Source: Aulosira sp. FACHB-615
GTDB lineage: Bacteria; Cyanobacteriota; Cyanobacteriia; Cyanobacteriales; Nostocaceae
Length of the DNA stretch: 64,000 bases
Direction: 5' to 3'
NCBI RefSeq assembly: GCF_014698045.1
Contig: NZ_JACJSE010000032.1
Location: forward strand, 11,978 to 75,977
Shown here: positions 44,061 through 52,180 of the stretch, piece by piece
Numbering within the stretch: the first letter of the stretch is position 1
Layout: the number at the start of each line of letters is the position of its first letter
The notes under the pieces: generated by a model
Database searches by the model: none
What the model was told of the DNA's origin: nothing
The model's input: only the letters and a program-made list of their open reading frames with translations
Program-made: the position numbers and the translations under genes

Positions 44061-45116
44061 ATGAATCTGGTTGGACTCCAGAACTGGCTAGATAATGCCT
44101 CCTTTGCGGTGTTATTCCTCACCATGTTGGTTTACTGGGGAGGTGCAGCTTTTCCCAAGCTACCAGCATTGGGCGCTTTAGGAACAGCTGGAATGGCGAT
44201 CGCTAATTTGTGTATCGCCACCCTTTTAGGCGCAAGATGGATAGAAGCAGGTTATTTTCCCCTGAGTAACTTGTATGAATCACTGTTCTTTTTGACTTGG
44301 GGAATTACAGCAGTTCATTTAATTGCGGAAAATGGCACCCGAAGCCGCTTAGTGGGGGTTTTTACTACACCTGTGGCAATGGGGATAACTGCCTTTGCGG
44401 CCTTGACTTTACCCTCAACAATGCAAGCAGCAGAACCATTAGTGCCTGCATTAAAGTCTAACTGGCTGATGATGCACGTTAGCGTGATGATGTTGAGCTA
44501 CTCTGCATTAATGGTAGGTTCAATATTAGCGATCGCTTTTCTGGTTGTAACACGCGGTCAAAAAATCGAGTTACAAGGTAGTTCTGTTGGTACTGGTGGC
44601 TACCGCAGTAATGGTTATCGCCTACACAAAGCCGGTGAATTAGTTACTCAACCAGCAACAAATCTAGCTGAAAATAACGGTTCTGCTCGTCGGTTTGAAA
44701 CCAATACTAACAACGGTAACACCGCCGTTTTAAACTTGGTCACAACTGCACCATCAGAAGCTACAGCAACCGCCGCAGTTCTTTCACCCCAGCGTCTCAG
44801 TCTTGCCGACACCCTAGATAATATTAGCTATCGCATCATTGGCTTAGGCTTTCCCCTGCTGACAATTGGGATTATCGCTGGCGGAGTTTGGGCGAATGAA
44901 GCTTGGGGTTCTTACTGGAGTTGGGACCCGAAAGAAACTTGGGCGTTAATTACTTGGTTAGTTTTTGCAGCTTACCTCCACGCTAGAATTACCCGTGGTT
45001 GGCAAGGTCGTCGCCCCGCAATTTTAGCCGCCAGTGGCTTTGTTGTCGTTTGGATTTGTTATCTGGGTGTGAATCTTTTAGGCAAAGGTTTACATTCGTA
45101 CGGTTGGTTTTTTTAA
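44061..45116 (+). CDS. ccsA: Cytochrome c biogenesis protein CcsA (ResC/CcsB type)
   Basis: Integral membrane protein of 351 residues with about eight hydrophobic segments. It delivers haem for attachment to c-type cytochromes on the lumenal side. The tryptophan-rich haem motif WGSYWSWDPKETWALITW is in the C-terminal half. Conserved histidines flank it (MMHVSVMMLSYS; YLHARITRG; GLHSYGWF). A hydrophilic insertion (about 165-235) rich in Asn/Thr/Ala lies between segments, as in other cyanobacterial forms. GGAG 9 nt upstream supports the start. The partner Ccs1 is not in the window. Confidence 0.93.
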   Translation: MNLVGLQNWLDNASFAVLFLTMLVYWGGAAFPKLPALGALGTAGMAIANLCIATLLGARWIEAGYFPLSNLYESLFFLTWGITAVHLIAENGTRSRLVGVFTTPVAMGITAFAALTLPSTMQAAEPLVPALKSNWLMMHVSVMMLSYSALMVGSILAIAFLVVTRGQKIELQGSSVGTGGYRSNGYRLHKAGELVTQPATNLAENNGSARRFETNTNNGNTAVLNLVTTAPSEATATAAVLSPQRLSLADTLDNISYRIIGLGFPLLTIGIIAGGVWANEAWGSYWSWDPKETWALITWLVFAAYLHARITRGWQGRRPAILAASGFVVVWICYLGVNLLGKGLHSYGWFF

Positions 45117-45125
45117 TAGCTTTAG

Positions 45126-45149
45126 CCCCTCTTCATAAGTGGAGAGGGG
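45126..45149 (+). terminator. Hairpin after ccsA
   Basis: CCCCTCT (45126-45132) pairs with AGAGGGG (45143-45149), with CA/TG extending the stem past a mismatch. It is 10 bp after the stop codon. No T run follows, so its strength as a terminator is unsure. Confidence 0.5.
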
Positions 45150-45313
45150 TGAAATTATAGCAGAAGGCAGTGGTTTGGCTACTTCGACTGCGCTCAGTAC
45201 AAGTTCGCTCACCAATCAGGCAGGAGAAAAAGTCTTACCATTCCTTGTATTCAAGCTTTAAAATTGTCCTAACATATATATTTGATATTTTGTGAATAGA
45301 TTCTATGTTTTGA

Positions 45314-45437
45314 AACCGCAGATGTACGCAGCGAAAAGTTGCGTGGGCGGCTCTGCCGACTTGAGCAAACTTTTCAAGACAGATGCACGCGGATAAAATT
45401 ATCAATTATCTGCGTCCGTCCGTGTGCATCTGCGGTT
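45314..45437. mobile_element. MITE-like element with AACCGCAGATG inverted ends
   Basis: A 124-bp element with perfect 11-bp ends AACCGCAGATG and CATCTGCGGTT; the similarity extends a few bases further in. Its interior carries a smaller inverted structure (GAAAAGTT...AAACTTTTC). This is bounded by similar GATGTACGC and GATGCACGC motifs, which suggests an insertion inside the element. It ends 11 bp before the tilS start codon. Confidence 0.65.
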
Positions 45438-45448
45438 AATAATTCAAA

Positions 45449-46450
45449 ATGGTATGGACTCCCTTACACGCCAAAATTCATCGCACAATTAAATCGCGTT
45501 ATTTATTTAAACATCAGGAACGGCTATTAGTCGCGGTTTCTGGTGGACAAGATTCTCTATGTTTAATTAAATTACTCTTAGATTTACAACCTAAATGGTC
45601 ATGGCATATCGGTATTGCTCATTGCGATCATCGCTGGCGGGATGATTCACAAGCAAATGCGAATCATGTAGAAAATTTGGCGAAAAATTGGGGTGTGGAT
45701 TTTTATTTAGAAACTGCCAAAGAACCTGTAAATAGTGAAGCGGCGGCGCGTGATTGGCGATATCAAGTTTTAAATGCGATCGCCCAAAAATATAATTACC
45801 AATATATCGTCACTGGACACACAGCCAGCGATCGCGCTGAAACCCTGCTGTACAATTTAATGCGTGGTACTGGCGCTGATGGTTTACAAGCTTTAACTTG
45901 GCAACGTCCGTTATCAGAAAAAGTTGTTTTAATTCGTCCACTATTGGAAATTACTCGTCAACAAACAGGGCAATTTTGCCAAGATTTTCAATTACCTATT
46001 TGGGAAGATTCTACCAATCAAGATATCGAATATTCACGCAATCGCATCCGCCAAGAATTAATTCCCTATTTACAAACCAACTTTAACCCCAAAGTCGAAT
46101 CAGCTTTAGCCCAAACAGCAGAACTTTTGCAAGCGGATGTCGCGTATTTAGAACAAGCAGCCCAGCAATTACGGGAAGCAGCCACTATGGGGAGTAGGGA
46201 GTGGGGAGTGGGGAGTGGGGATATTGTAAAACTTAATCGTCGCGTATTACAGAAAGCACCAATAGCTTTACAACGGCGGGTGATGCGACAGATATTATTA
46301 AAAATCTTACCCGACGCACCTAATTTTGAGCATATTGAAAAATTAACGGCTTTAATTATCGCCCCGAACCGTTCCCAAACCGATCCCTTTCCTGGTGGTG
46401 CGATCGCTCAAGTCCAAGGCGATTGGATTTTGATAAAGTATGAAGCGTGA
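45449..46450 (+). CDS. tilS: tRNA(Ile)-lysidine synthase, with a repeat-derived insertion
   Basis: Protein of 333 residues that puts lysine on C34 of tRNA(Ile2) so it reads AUA. The N-type PP-loop is VAVSGGQDSLCLIKLL. HCDHRWRDDSQAN, TGHTASDRAETLLYNLMRGTG and WEDSTNQDIEYSRNRIRQELIPYL are the other core blocks. Residues about 247-257 (GSREWGVGSGD) are encoded by GGGGAGT heptamers and look inserted. The C-terminal part after 300 is short, as in other cyanobacterial TilS proteins. Confidence 0.93.
   Translation: MVWTPLHAKIHRTIKSRYLFKHQERLLVAVSGGQDSLCLIKLLLDLQPKWSWHIGIAHCDHRWRDDSQANANHVENLAKNWGVDFYLETAKEPVNSEAAARDWRYQVLNAIAQKYNYQYIVTGHTASDRAETLLYNLMRGTGADGLQALTWQRPLSEKVVLIRPLLEITRQQTGQFCQDFQLPIWEDSTNQDIEYSRNRIRQELIPYLQTNFNPKVESALAQTAELLQADVAYLEQAAQQLREAATMGSREWGVGSGDIVKLNRRVLQKAPIALQRRVMRQILLKILPDAPNFEHIEKLTALIIAPNRSQTDPFPGGAIAQVQGDWILIKYEA
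46190..46222. repeat. GGGGAGT heptamer array inside tilS
   Basis: Four to five tandem copies (GGGGAGTAGGGAGTGGGGAG...) are translated in frame as GSREWGVGSG. Confidence 0.85.
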
Positions 46451-46475
46451 AGTATAAAACTGGATTTTAGTAGTC

Positions 46476-46593
46476 AGGACTTACGCAGAATCATGAAAAA
46501 ACGAACCACAAAGGGCGCATAGACGCGGTAGCGGCTTCCCGCAGGGTAGGACACGAAGTTAAGAGGATTCGAGAGGGTTTTTGCGTAAGTCCT
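46476..46593. mobile_element. MITE-like element with AGGACTTACGCA ends and a nested insert
   Basis: Perfect 12-bp inverted ends, AGGACTTACGCA (46476-46487) and TGCGTAAGTCCT (46582-46593). The body matches the element at 3651-3735. It differs by a 28-bp block (46520-46547, containing GCGGTAGCGGCTTCCCGC) absent from that copy. TAGTAG motifs stand close outside both ends. Confidence 0.8.
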
Positions 46594-46691
46594 AGTAGTA
46601 ATAAATATACTCCCAAGTTTAAGCTAGAGACGAAACCATATTGAACGCTCTGGCATTTTTTTCTTTGGTGTTTGAGAGGCAACGAAATACT

Positions 46692-47669
46692 ATGAAAGTT
46701 TTTGTCACAGGTGGTTCTGGGTTTGTCGGTCGCTGTATGATTCAGATGTTGCGCGATCGCCAAGAGGAGGTTATTGCTTTAGCTCGATCCGAACAAGCTG
46801 CCAAGCAAGTAACTCAATTGGGTGCTAAGGCAGTTCGCGGCGATTTGCTGGACGAACAAGCCATGACTCTAGGAATGCAAGGTTGTGACATTGTGTTCCA
46901 TATTGCAGGTTTCTTAAGCATTTGGGGGAAATATCAAGCCTTCTACGAAACCAATGTTATTGGGACTGAGTGTACATTGGCTGCCGCACAAGCAGCAAAT
47001 GTCTCTTGCTTTGTTCAAATTGGTGCTGCGGCTTCCGTGTTCGATCATCAGTCTTTATCTGAGATTGATGAATCTTATCCACTTCAGCAACCTAAATTTT
47101 CTCCATACATTGCCACTAAAAGCCTTGCAGAACAAAGAGTTATTGCAGCAAACCGACCTGGATTCAGAACCGCCGTAGTGCGTCCGTCGTGGATTTGGGG
47201 TAATGGGGATCACGTACTGCCTCAACTCGTAACGGCAGTAAAAACTGGACAATTCATTTGGATTGATCAGGGCAACTATTCATATATGACAACTCATGTG
47301 ATGAATGTCTGTTATGGGGCAATTCTAGCAGCAGAACGGAGTCCCGGTGGACAAGCTTACTTCCTAAGCGATGGCGATGTCGTACAGTTTCGCAGATGGA
47401 TCACAACATTGCTACAAATTGCTGGAGTCAAACCGGGGAGCTTAAGCATTCCGAGATGGGTTGCATGGAATATCGCTGGATTCATGGAAGCGATTTGGAG
47501 AATAACGAGGCGTACAGGTATTCCGCCGATTACTCGTACAATGGTTCGGCTGATTGGGCAGGAATTGACCTTTACAGATCGTAAAGCACAAGAAGAACTC
47601 GGTTACACTCCGATTGTGACTCGTGATTCTGGATTAGCAGAACTTGCAGACCTCTATCATTCACATTAG
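46692..47669 (+). CDS. NAD(P)-dependent epimerase/dehydratase (extended SDR, 3-beta-HSD-like)
   Basis: About 325 residues when started at ATG 46692 (MKVFVTGGSGFVGRCM); an earlier TTG would put a non-family tail ahead of the Rossmann strand. It shows GGSGFVG for nucleotide binding, VRGDLLDEQAM, the catalytic YIATKSLAEQ (YxxxK) and RPSWIWGNGDHVLPQLV. It resembles sterol-dehydrogenase-like or dihydroflavonol-reductase-like SDR enzymes. The substrate is unknown. It stands alone between tilS and hmpF. Confidence 0.88.
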   Translation: MKVFVTGGSGFVGRCMIQMLRDRQEEVIALARSEQAAKQVTQLGAKAVRGDLLDEQAMTLGMQGCDIVFHIAGFLSIWGKYQAFYETNVIGTECTLAAAQAANVSCFVQIGAAASVFDHQSLSEIDESYPLQQPKFSPYIATKSLAEQRVIAANRPGFRTAVVRPSWIWGNGDHVLPQLVTAVKTGQFIWIDQGNYSYMTTHVMNVCYGAILAAERSPGGQAYFLSDGDVVQFRRWITTLLQIAGVKPGSLSIPRWVAWNIAGFMEAIWRITRRTGIPPITRTMVRLIGQELTFTDRKAQEELGYTPIVTRDSGLAELADLYHSH

Positions 47670-47700
47670 TCATTATTTCAGCCTTCACACTTCAGACTGC

Positions 47701-49458
47701 TCAAGACGCGATTAATTCCGGCTGAGATGTCATATTTTGCAAAGTCTGACGCATTTCACTAATAGTTTGTAGTTGATAATCACTTACTTCTTGGACTTGC
47801 GCCAATGAATCATTAATTCCTTGCAGTTTTTGGCGCAAACCATCCAAAGAATCTTGAATTGGTCGTAAGGCTTCTTGATATAAATTCACTCGCGCCCAGG
47901 ATTCAGCCACTGCTGTTCGCAAAGATTGTAAATTAGCTTCGAGATTTTTGATTTCTTGTTGTTTTTGGGACAAGTCATGATTTTGGTTATCAATCATCCC
48001 TTGGTCAAGCTCAATTGCAGACCGCATCTGCTCAATTTCTTGTTCCAGTTGTTGTAATACCTGGGATTGTTGTTGTCGCTGGCCATCAATTTGCAACAAA
48101 ATTGGCGCAAAATCAATTGTGTTTTCTTCTTCGACGTTGGGGACTGGTTGTCCTTGGCGGCGGAGTAATACATTTTGATGTTGCTTCAGAGCCTTATCAC
48201 GCTGCAATAAACTCCGGCGTTGACCTTCTAAAGTTTTATTGAGCATTTGATAATGGTCTTTTTCATCTGCCAGTTCCATTTCTAAATTGATATGATCCTG
48301 GTCAGAAGCTTGAGTGAGTTTATTTTCTAATTCAGTAATATCTGCTTGTTTATATTGCAGTTCTTGTTCTTGTTCTTGGACAAAGCTAGAGTCAATTTCT
48401 AATTTTTTCGCTAAATCTTGAACTATTTTTTGTAGTTCATCTAACGGCATTTTTTCTAATGCTTCTATATCAATTTTATTGCCAGAAATATCACCAGAAC
48501 TAGCAGATAGAGAATTAATTTTTTGATATAAATCGTCTTGAGATTGCAACTGCTCTTTGACTATCCGAGCATATTCTTGCTTACTGGTAATGGTAGCTAA
48601 GTTAATTTTTAATTGAGCCGTTTGCTGTTCTAAAGAATTATGTGCTTGTTGCCATTCGTTTTGGCGATCGCTGACAGTTTGTGCCAGACGCTCAACTTCT
48701 TCTTGCTGTTGGTTGGCTAATGTTTTTTGCTGTTCTAACTTTTCCCAATGGGGATTTAAAGTTGCTTGCTGCTGTTCAATTAATTCAAACGCTAAATGCA
48801 GATGTTCTCTGACAGTTTCTGTCGGAGCAAATCGGCTAGATAAGCGATTCAATAAATCACTCATCACCCGACTTTGTTCTTCATCTAAAACATTACCTTG
48901 TTTGAACTCGGCTTGTCGTTCTTCTAAGCGACGCTGTTCACCGCGTAGATGCTCCCAAGCACCTTCTAATTCTTGGCGGTTTCGCTCAATTTCCGCTTGT
49001 AACTTTTCAATTTCCTCACGGGATGAGTCAATTTCCTGTTTCTGCTCATCTAGACGTTGACAGTCATCTTCCAGTTGTTGCAACTGTTCTAAGCGTGCTT
49101 CCATTTCCATTTCGCGGCGATTCATTTCCTGCGCCTGAAATGTTAGCGACTGCTTCCACTGATCAATCTCATCTTCCTTGAGTTTAAATTTTTCTAGCTG
49201 CCGCGAAAAATTTTGCAATATATTGACCAATGGCCGTCCCGCTTCTTGAATCCTTTGCACTTGGCGATTCGGATTCAGTTCAACTAGCACTAATGCACCA
49301 TCGTTTAATTTGCTGGCTTCTTCTGCGGTAATCACCTCTTCCGACACAGTACTCCAATTCTGGTCGGTTCGCTGACAAGCTAGCAGTTTTAGTTCGGTTT
49401 TAGAACCACCACTAAGTAAGCCGCCCTTCTGCTTTTGTACTTCTGCTAAATACAGCAC
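47701..49458 (-). CDS. hmpF: HmpF-like coiled-coil pilus motility/taxis protein
   Basis: Protein of 585 residues. A globular N-terminus (1-90, MLYLAEVQKQKGG...) is followed by coiled coil over most of residues 90-560 (QRLDEQKQEIDSSREEIEKL; QSQDDLYQKINSL), with a break near 330. There is no membrane segment. In Nostoc punctiforme HmpF is needed for pilus accumulation and gliding and is encoded divergently from the hmp chemotaxis genes, the same arrangement as here. The start codon is GTG, with AAGGA 8 nt upstream. Identification rests on N-terminal pattern, coiled coil and context. Confidence 0.85.
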   Translation of the reverse strand: MLYLAEVQKQKGGLLSGGSKTELKLLACQRTDQNWSTVSEEVITAEEASKLNDGALVLVELNPNRQVQRIQEAGRPLVNILQNFSRQLEKFKLKEDEIDQWKQSLTFQAQEMNRREMEMEARLEQLQQLEDDCQRLDEQKQEIDSSREEIEKLQAEIERNRQELEGAWEHLRGEQRRLEERQAEFKQGNVLDEEQSRVMSDLLNRLSSRFAPTETVREHLHLAFELIEQQQATLNPHWEKLEQQKTLANQQQEEVERLAQTVSDRQNEWQQAHNSLEQQTAQLKINLATITSKQEYARIVKEQLQSQDDLYQKINSLSASSGDISGNKIDIEALEKMPLDELQKIVQDLAKKLEIDSSFVQEQEQELQYKQADITELENKLTQASDQDHINLEMELADEKDHYQMLNKTLEGQRRSLLQRDKALKQHQNVLLRRQGQPVPNVEEENTIDFAPILLQIDGQRQQQSQVLQQLEQEIEQMRSAIELDQGMIDNQNHDLSQKQQEIKNLEANLQSLRTAVAESWARVNLYQEALRPIQDSLDGLRQKLQGINDSLAQVQEVSDYQLQTISEMRQTLQNMTSQPELIAS

Positions 49459-49862
49459 ACCGTTCGTCCTTTTGCGTACTTAATGTCCGTGTTGTTATAT
49501 ATACCTAAGATGCTTATGTGAGTTTGTCTTAATTTCACCGTGGTGTAGGAAAAAATATAGACAAGACTATTGATAGACGTGAAAATTCACATCCTCAGAT
49601 TTCATCAAAGCGATTGAGTCACGCCTTTATATTTTGTACTGGTGATAGTAATCATGACTTCCGTGTGATTACTAAGTTTATCAAGCAGTATTACGAAAAT
49701 TTACGGTTTATGGCTAAATGTATCTCCTGATAGACATTAGTTGTTGGAGAAATAAGATGGCGAATGTTGGTGAGTAATAATTTACTTTACTTATGAGAAA
49801 TCTAGCAAAAATTGCTGGGCAAACTTAAGTCAAGAAGATAACAAGGAGTTGCGTGGCGCTAA
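49459..49862. promoter_or_regulatory. Divergent hmpF / hmpA regulatory region
   Basis: A 404-bp AT-rich region between two divergent motility genes that must contain both promoters. No repeat, ORF or NtcA-type site is seen. AAGGAG lies before hmpA but with long spacing (14 nt). A developmental sigma-factor promoter is likely by analogy, but no box is assigned. Confidence 0.5.
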
Positions 49863-51071
49863 ATGCAGGGAAATTTGAATGAAATTGATATTCGCAGTAT
49901 TTTGCAATTGATTGAGTTAGGCCAGCGAACTGGGCAACTTTTAGTGGAAGCTGGCTTTCACAAGCAAGATCATCTCAACCTAGATGAGACAATCAGACAT
50001 CGCCATAGCAAAAATCCCAGAAAACAATCATGGTTTGTCTTTTTTCTCAATGGTCAAATTATCTATTGTCAAGCGGGCGATAGTAATTTATCGCGGATTG
50101 ACGATTATTTACGCCATTACCGAGTTGAGACAGGACTAGATCAAAAGCACAATACATCACTAGCCACCCAAAATGTCCCAGAGTATGGATATTTATGGAC
50201 ATTATTAGAGCGAAATATAATTAGCCCCAAGATAGCTCACAGTATTATTCAGCGCCTCGTACAAGAAACTCTGTTTGATTTGTTGAGTTTACACCAAGGT
50301 AATTTTATTTTTCGTCAAGGGGCAGCCCTCGCACCACAACTCACAAGTTTAGAAATTGCGCCCTTGGTCGCCAGAATTACCAAACAAGTCCAGGAATGGA
50401 AGCGCCTATACCCACAAATTCAATCACCGGAGCAATTACCAGTATTAGTTGATACAGTAGAATTGCGATCCTCCCTACCAGAAGCAACAGTGAATAAACT
50501 ACAGCATTGGGCGGATGGCAAAACATCGCTGCGACAACTAGCGCGTTACCTGAATCGAGATTTATTGACAATTGCGAAGGCGATATATCCTTATGTGCAG
50601 CAAGGTTGGTTACAACTAGTGGATGCAGCGACAAATCATTTCCAGACATCGATACCAGAGTCAGGGGAAGAAAACCATCGTCCGAGGATTGTTTGCATTG
50701 ATGATACAACGACGATTTGTGAGGCTGTGGAGTCAATTTTAAAGTTACATGGTTATGAAGCGATCGCCCTAACTCAGCCCTTAGAAGCCCTGGGACTAGT
50801 ATTTCAACTCCGACCAGATTTAATTTTATGTGACATCGCTATGCCAGAACTTGATGGTTACGAGATTTGCAGTATGCTGCGTCATTCGACAGCATTTCGC
50901 TTAGTACCAATTATTATGCTCACCGGCAAAGATGGCTTTATCGATCGCGTCAGAGCCAGAATGGTGGGAGCGACAGACTATCTCACAAAACCATTTGATG
51001 ATTCAGAATTACTTATGCTTATGGAGAAATATGTTAATTACAAGTCTTTTATGGGAACACCAAAGAAATAG
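49863..51071 (+). CDS. hmpA: HmpA: PATAN-domain response regulator (PatA-like)
   Basis: Protein of 402 residues. The N-terminal PATAN/DUF4388 domain begins MQGNLNEIDIRSILQLIELGQRTGQLLVEA. A winged-helix-like middle contains QHWADGKTSLRQLARYLNRDLLTIAKAIYPYVQQGWLQL. The C-terminal receiver (about 275-395) has IVCIDDTTTICEAVESIL, phospho-acceptor Asp in LILCDIAMPELDGYE, Thr in IIMLTGKDG and Lys in LTKPFDD. PatA-like proteins act in polarity and pilus regulation. It is the first gene of the hmp operon. Confidence 0.88.
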   Translation: MQGNLNEIDIRSILQLIELGQRTGQLLVEAGFHKQDHLNLDETIRHRHSKNPRKQSWFVFFLNGQIIYCQAGDSNLSRIDDYLRHYRVETGLDQKHNTSLATQNVPEYGYLWTLLERNIISPKIAHSIIQRLVQETLFDLLSLHQGNFIFRQGAALAPQLTSLEIAPLVARITKQVQEWKRLYPQIQSPEQLPVLVDTVELRSSLPEATVNKLQHWADGKTSLRQLARYLNRDLLTIAKAIYPYVQQGWLQLVDAATNHFQTSIPESGEENHRPRIVCIDDTTTICEAVESILKLHGYEAIALTQPLEALGLVFQLRPDLILCDIAMPELDGYEICSMLRHSTAFRLVPIIMLTGKDGFIDRVRARMVGATDYLTKPFDDSELLMLMEKYVNYKSFMGTPKK

Positions 51072-51205
51072 AAGACTTGTTGATTCTATAAAAGATGGGG
51101 TAAAAAATGTTATCACAGAATCAACTAACCCCATGCCGAATTATTATCTAGTCAATTAGTGAAATAATAGCATAAATTTATACAAGTAATTTTAACGGGG
51201 AGTCA

Positions 51206-51222
51206 GGGAATGTTCCAAAAAG
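51206..51222 (+). other. Small hairpin in the hmpA-hmpB spacer
   Basis: GTTCC-AAAAA-GGAAC lies in the 183-bp spacer, 30 bp before the hmpB start and just ahead of the ribosome site AGGAGGT. It may influence hmpB translation or mark a processing point. Confidence 0.35.
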
Positions 51223-51254
51223 GAACGTCTACATCAGGAGGTAGATAAACATTT

Positions 51255-51620
51255 ATGAGTACAGTTCTGATTGTGGAAGACAGTCTCGCACAGAGGGAGA
51301 TGATTATTGACCTCCTGAAAGCCACTGGTTTAACAGTTACTTATGCCAGTGACGGAGTAGAAGCGTTGGAGGCCATTCAAACCGCTCCGCCAGACTTGGT
51401 GGTATTGGATATTGTCATGCCACGGATGAACGGCTACGAAGTGTGTCGGCGGTTAAAATCTGACCCAAAAACCCAAAATGTCCCTGTAGTTATGTGTTCT
51501 TCTAAAGGCGAAGAATTTGACCGCTACTGGGGAATGAAACAGGGGGCGGATGCTTATATCGCCAAACCGTTTCAACCAACAGAGTTGGTAGGAACAGTCA
51601 AACAACTCCTGCGAGGATAA
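51255..51620 (+). CDS. hmpB: HmpB: CheY-like single-domain response regulator
   Basis: Protein of 121 residues consisting only of a receiver domain. The acidic pocket is VLIVEDSLAQREMI, phospho-acceptor Asp is in LVVLDIVMPRMNGYEV, the switch Ser is in VVMCSSKGE and the Lys is in YIAKPFQP. It is the PilH/CheY-type output of the HmpE kinase. AGGAGGT lies upstream. hmpC starts 13 bp after it. Confidence 0.92.
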   Translation: MSTVLIVEDSLAQREMIIDLLKATGLTVTYASDGVEALEAIQTAPPDLVVLDIVMPRMNGYEVCRRLKSDPKTQNVPVVMCSSKGEEFDRYWGMKQGADAYIAKPFQPTELVGTVKQLLRG

Positions 51621-51633
51621 GGATGAAAATTAT

Positions 51634-52164
51634 ATGGTGAGCAAACCGGACTTTTTAGGTGGCACTGGTCAAGACCACTTCCGCCCAGAATTACAAGTAG
51701 AAAGTCCTGAAGGTGAGTTACATTTGCGTTTTTATATTCCCTCGCATCAGGAGTTTGCCCTACCAGCGACTGGTATTCGAGAAGTCTTAGAATTAAGCCC
51801 TGATAGAATTACCCCAATTCCTAATGCTTCTCCTTTACTTTTGGGTACTCTAAATTTACGAGGTCGAGTAATTTGGGTGGCAGATTTGGGTCAATTTCTG
51901 GGCGAAGGTACTGCGCTAAATACTGATAGAGCAGAAATTCCAGTAATTGCTATTGAGGAGCAGGAAACAATAGTCGGTTTAGCAGTCGATGAAGTCGGCG
52001 GTATGGATTGGCTAGATGTACAACATCTGATGCCACCAACAAATCTACCAGATACGATGGCTCCCTTTTTACGTGGCGAGTGGTCATTAGGTGCTAAAAG
52101 CAACCAGTTTCTAAGATTACTTGATCAAACGGCAATTGTGCGGAGTGCAAGGTGGGCAGGATGA
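51634..52164 (+). CDS. hmpC: HmpC: CheW-like coupling protein
   Basis: Protein of 176 residues with one CheW domain (about 25-165). It has LRFYIPSHQEFALPATGIREVLEL, SPLLLGTLNLRGRVIWVADL and VGLAVDEVGGMDWLDVQHL. It couples the chemoreceptor HmpD to the kinase HmpE. AAGGA lies about 11 nt before the start. The stop codon is 16 bp before the hmpD start. Confidence 0.92.
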   Translation: MVSKPDFLGGTGQDHFRPELQVESPEGELHLRFYIPSHQEFALPATGIREVLELSPDRITPIPNASPLLLGTLNLRGRVIWVADLGQFLGEGTALNTDRAEIPVIAIEEQETIVGLAVDEVGGMDWLDVQHLMPPTNLPDTMAPFLRGEWSLGAKSNQFLRLLDQTAIVRSARWAG

Positions 52165-52180
52165 TATTGGGAGGGAGCAA

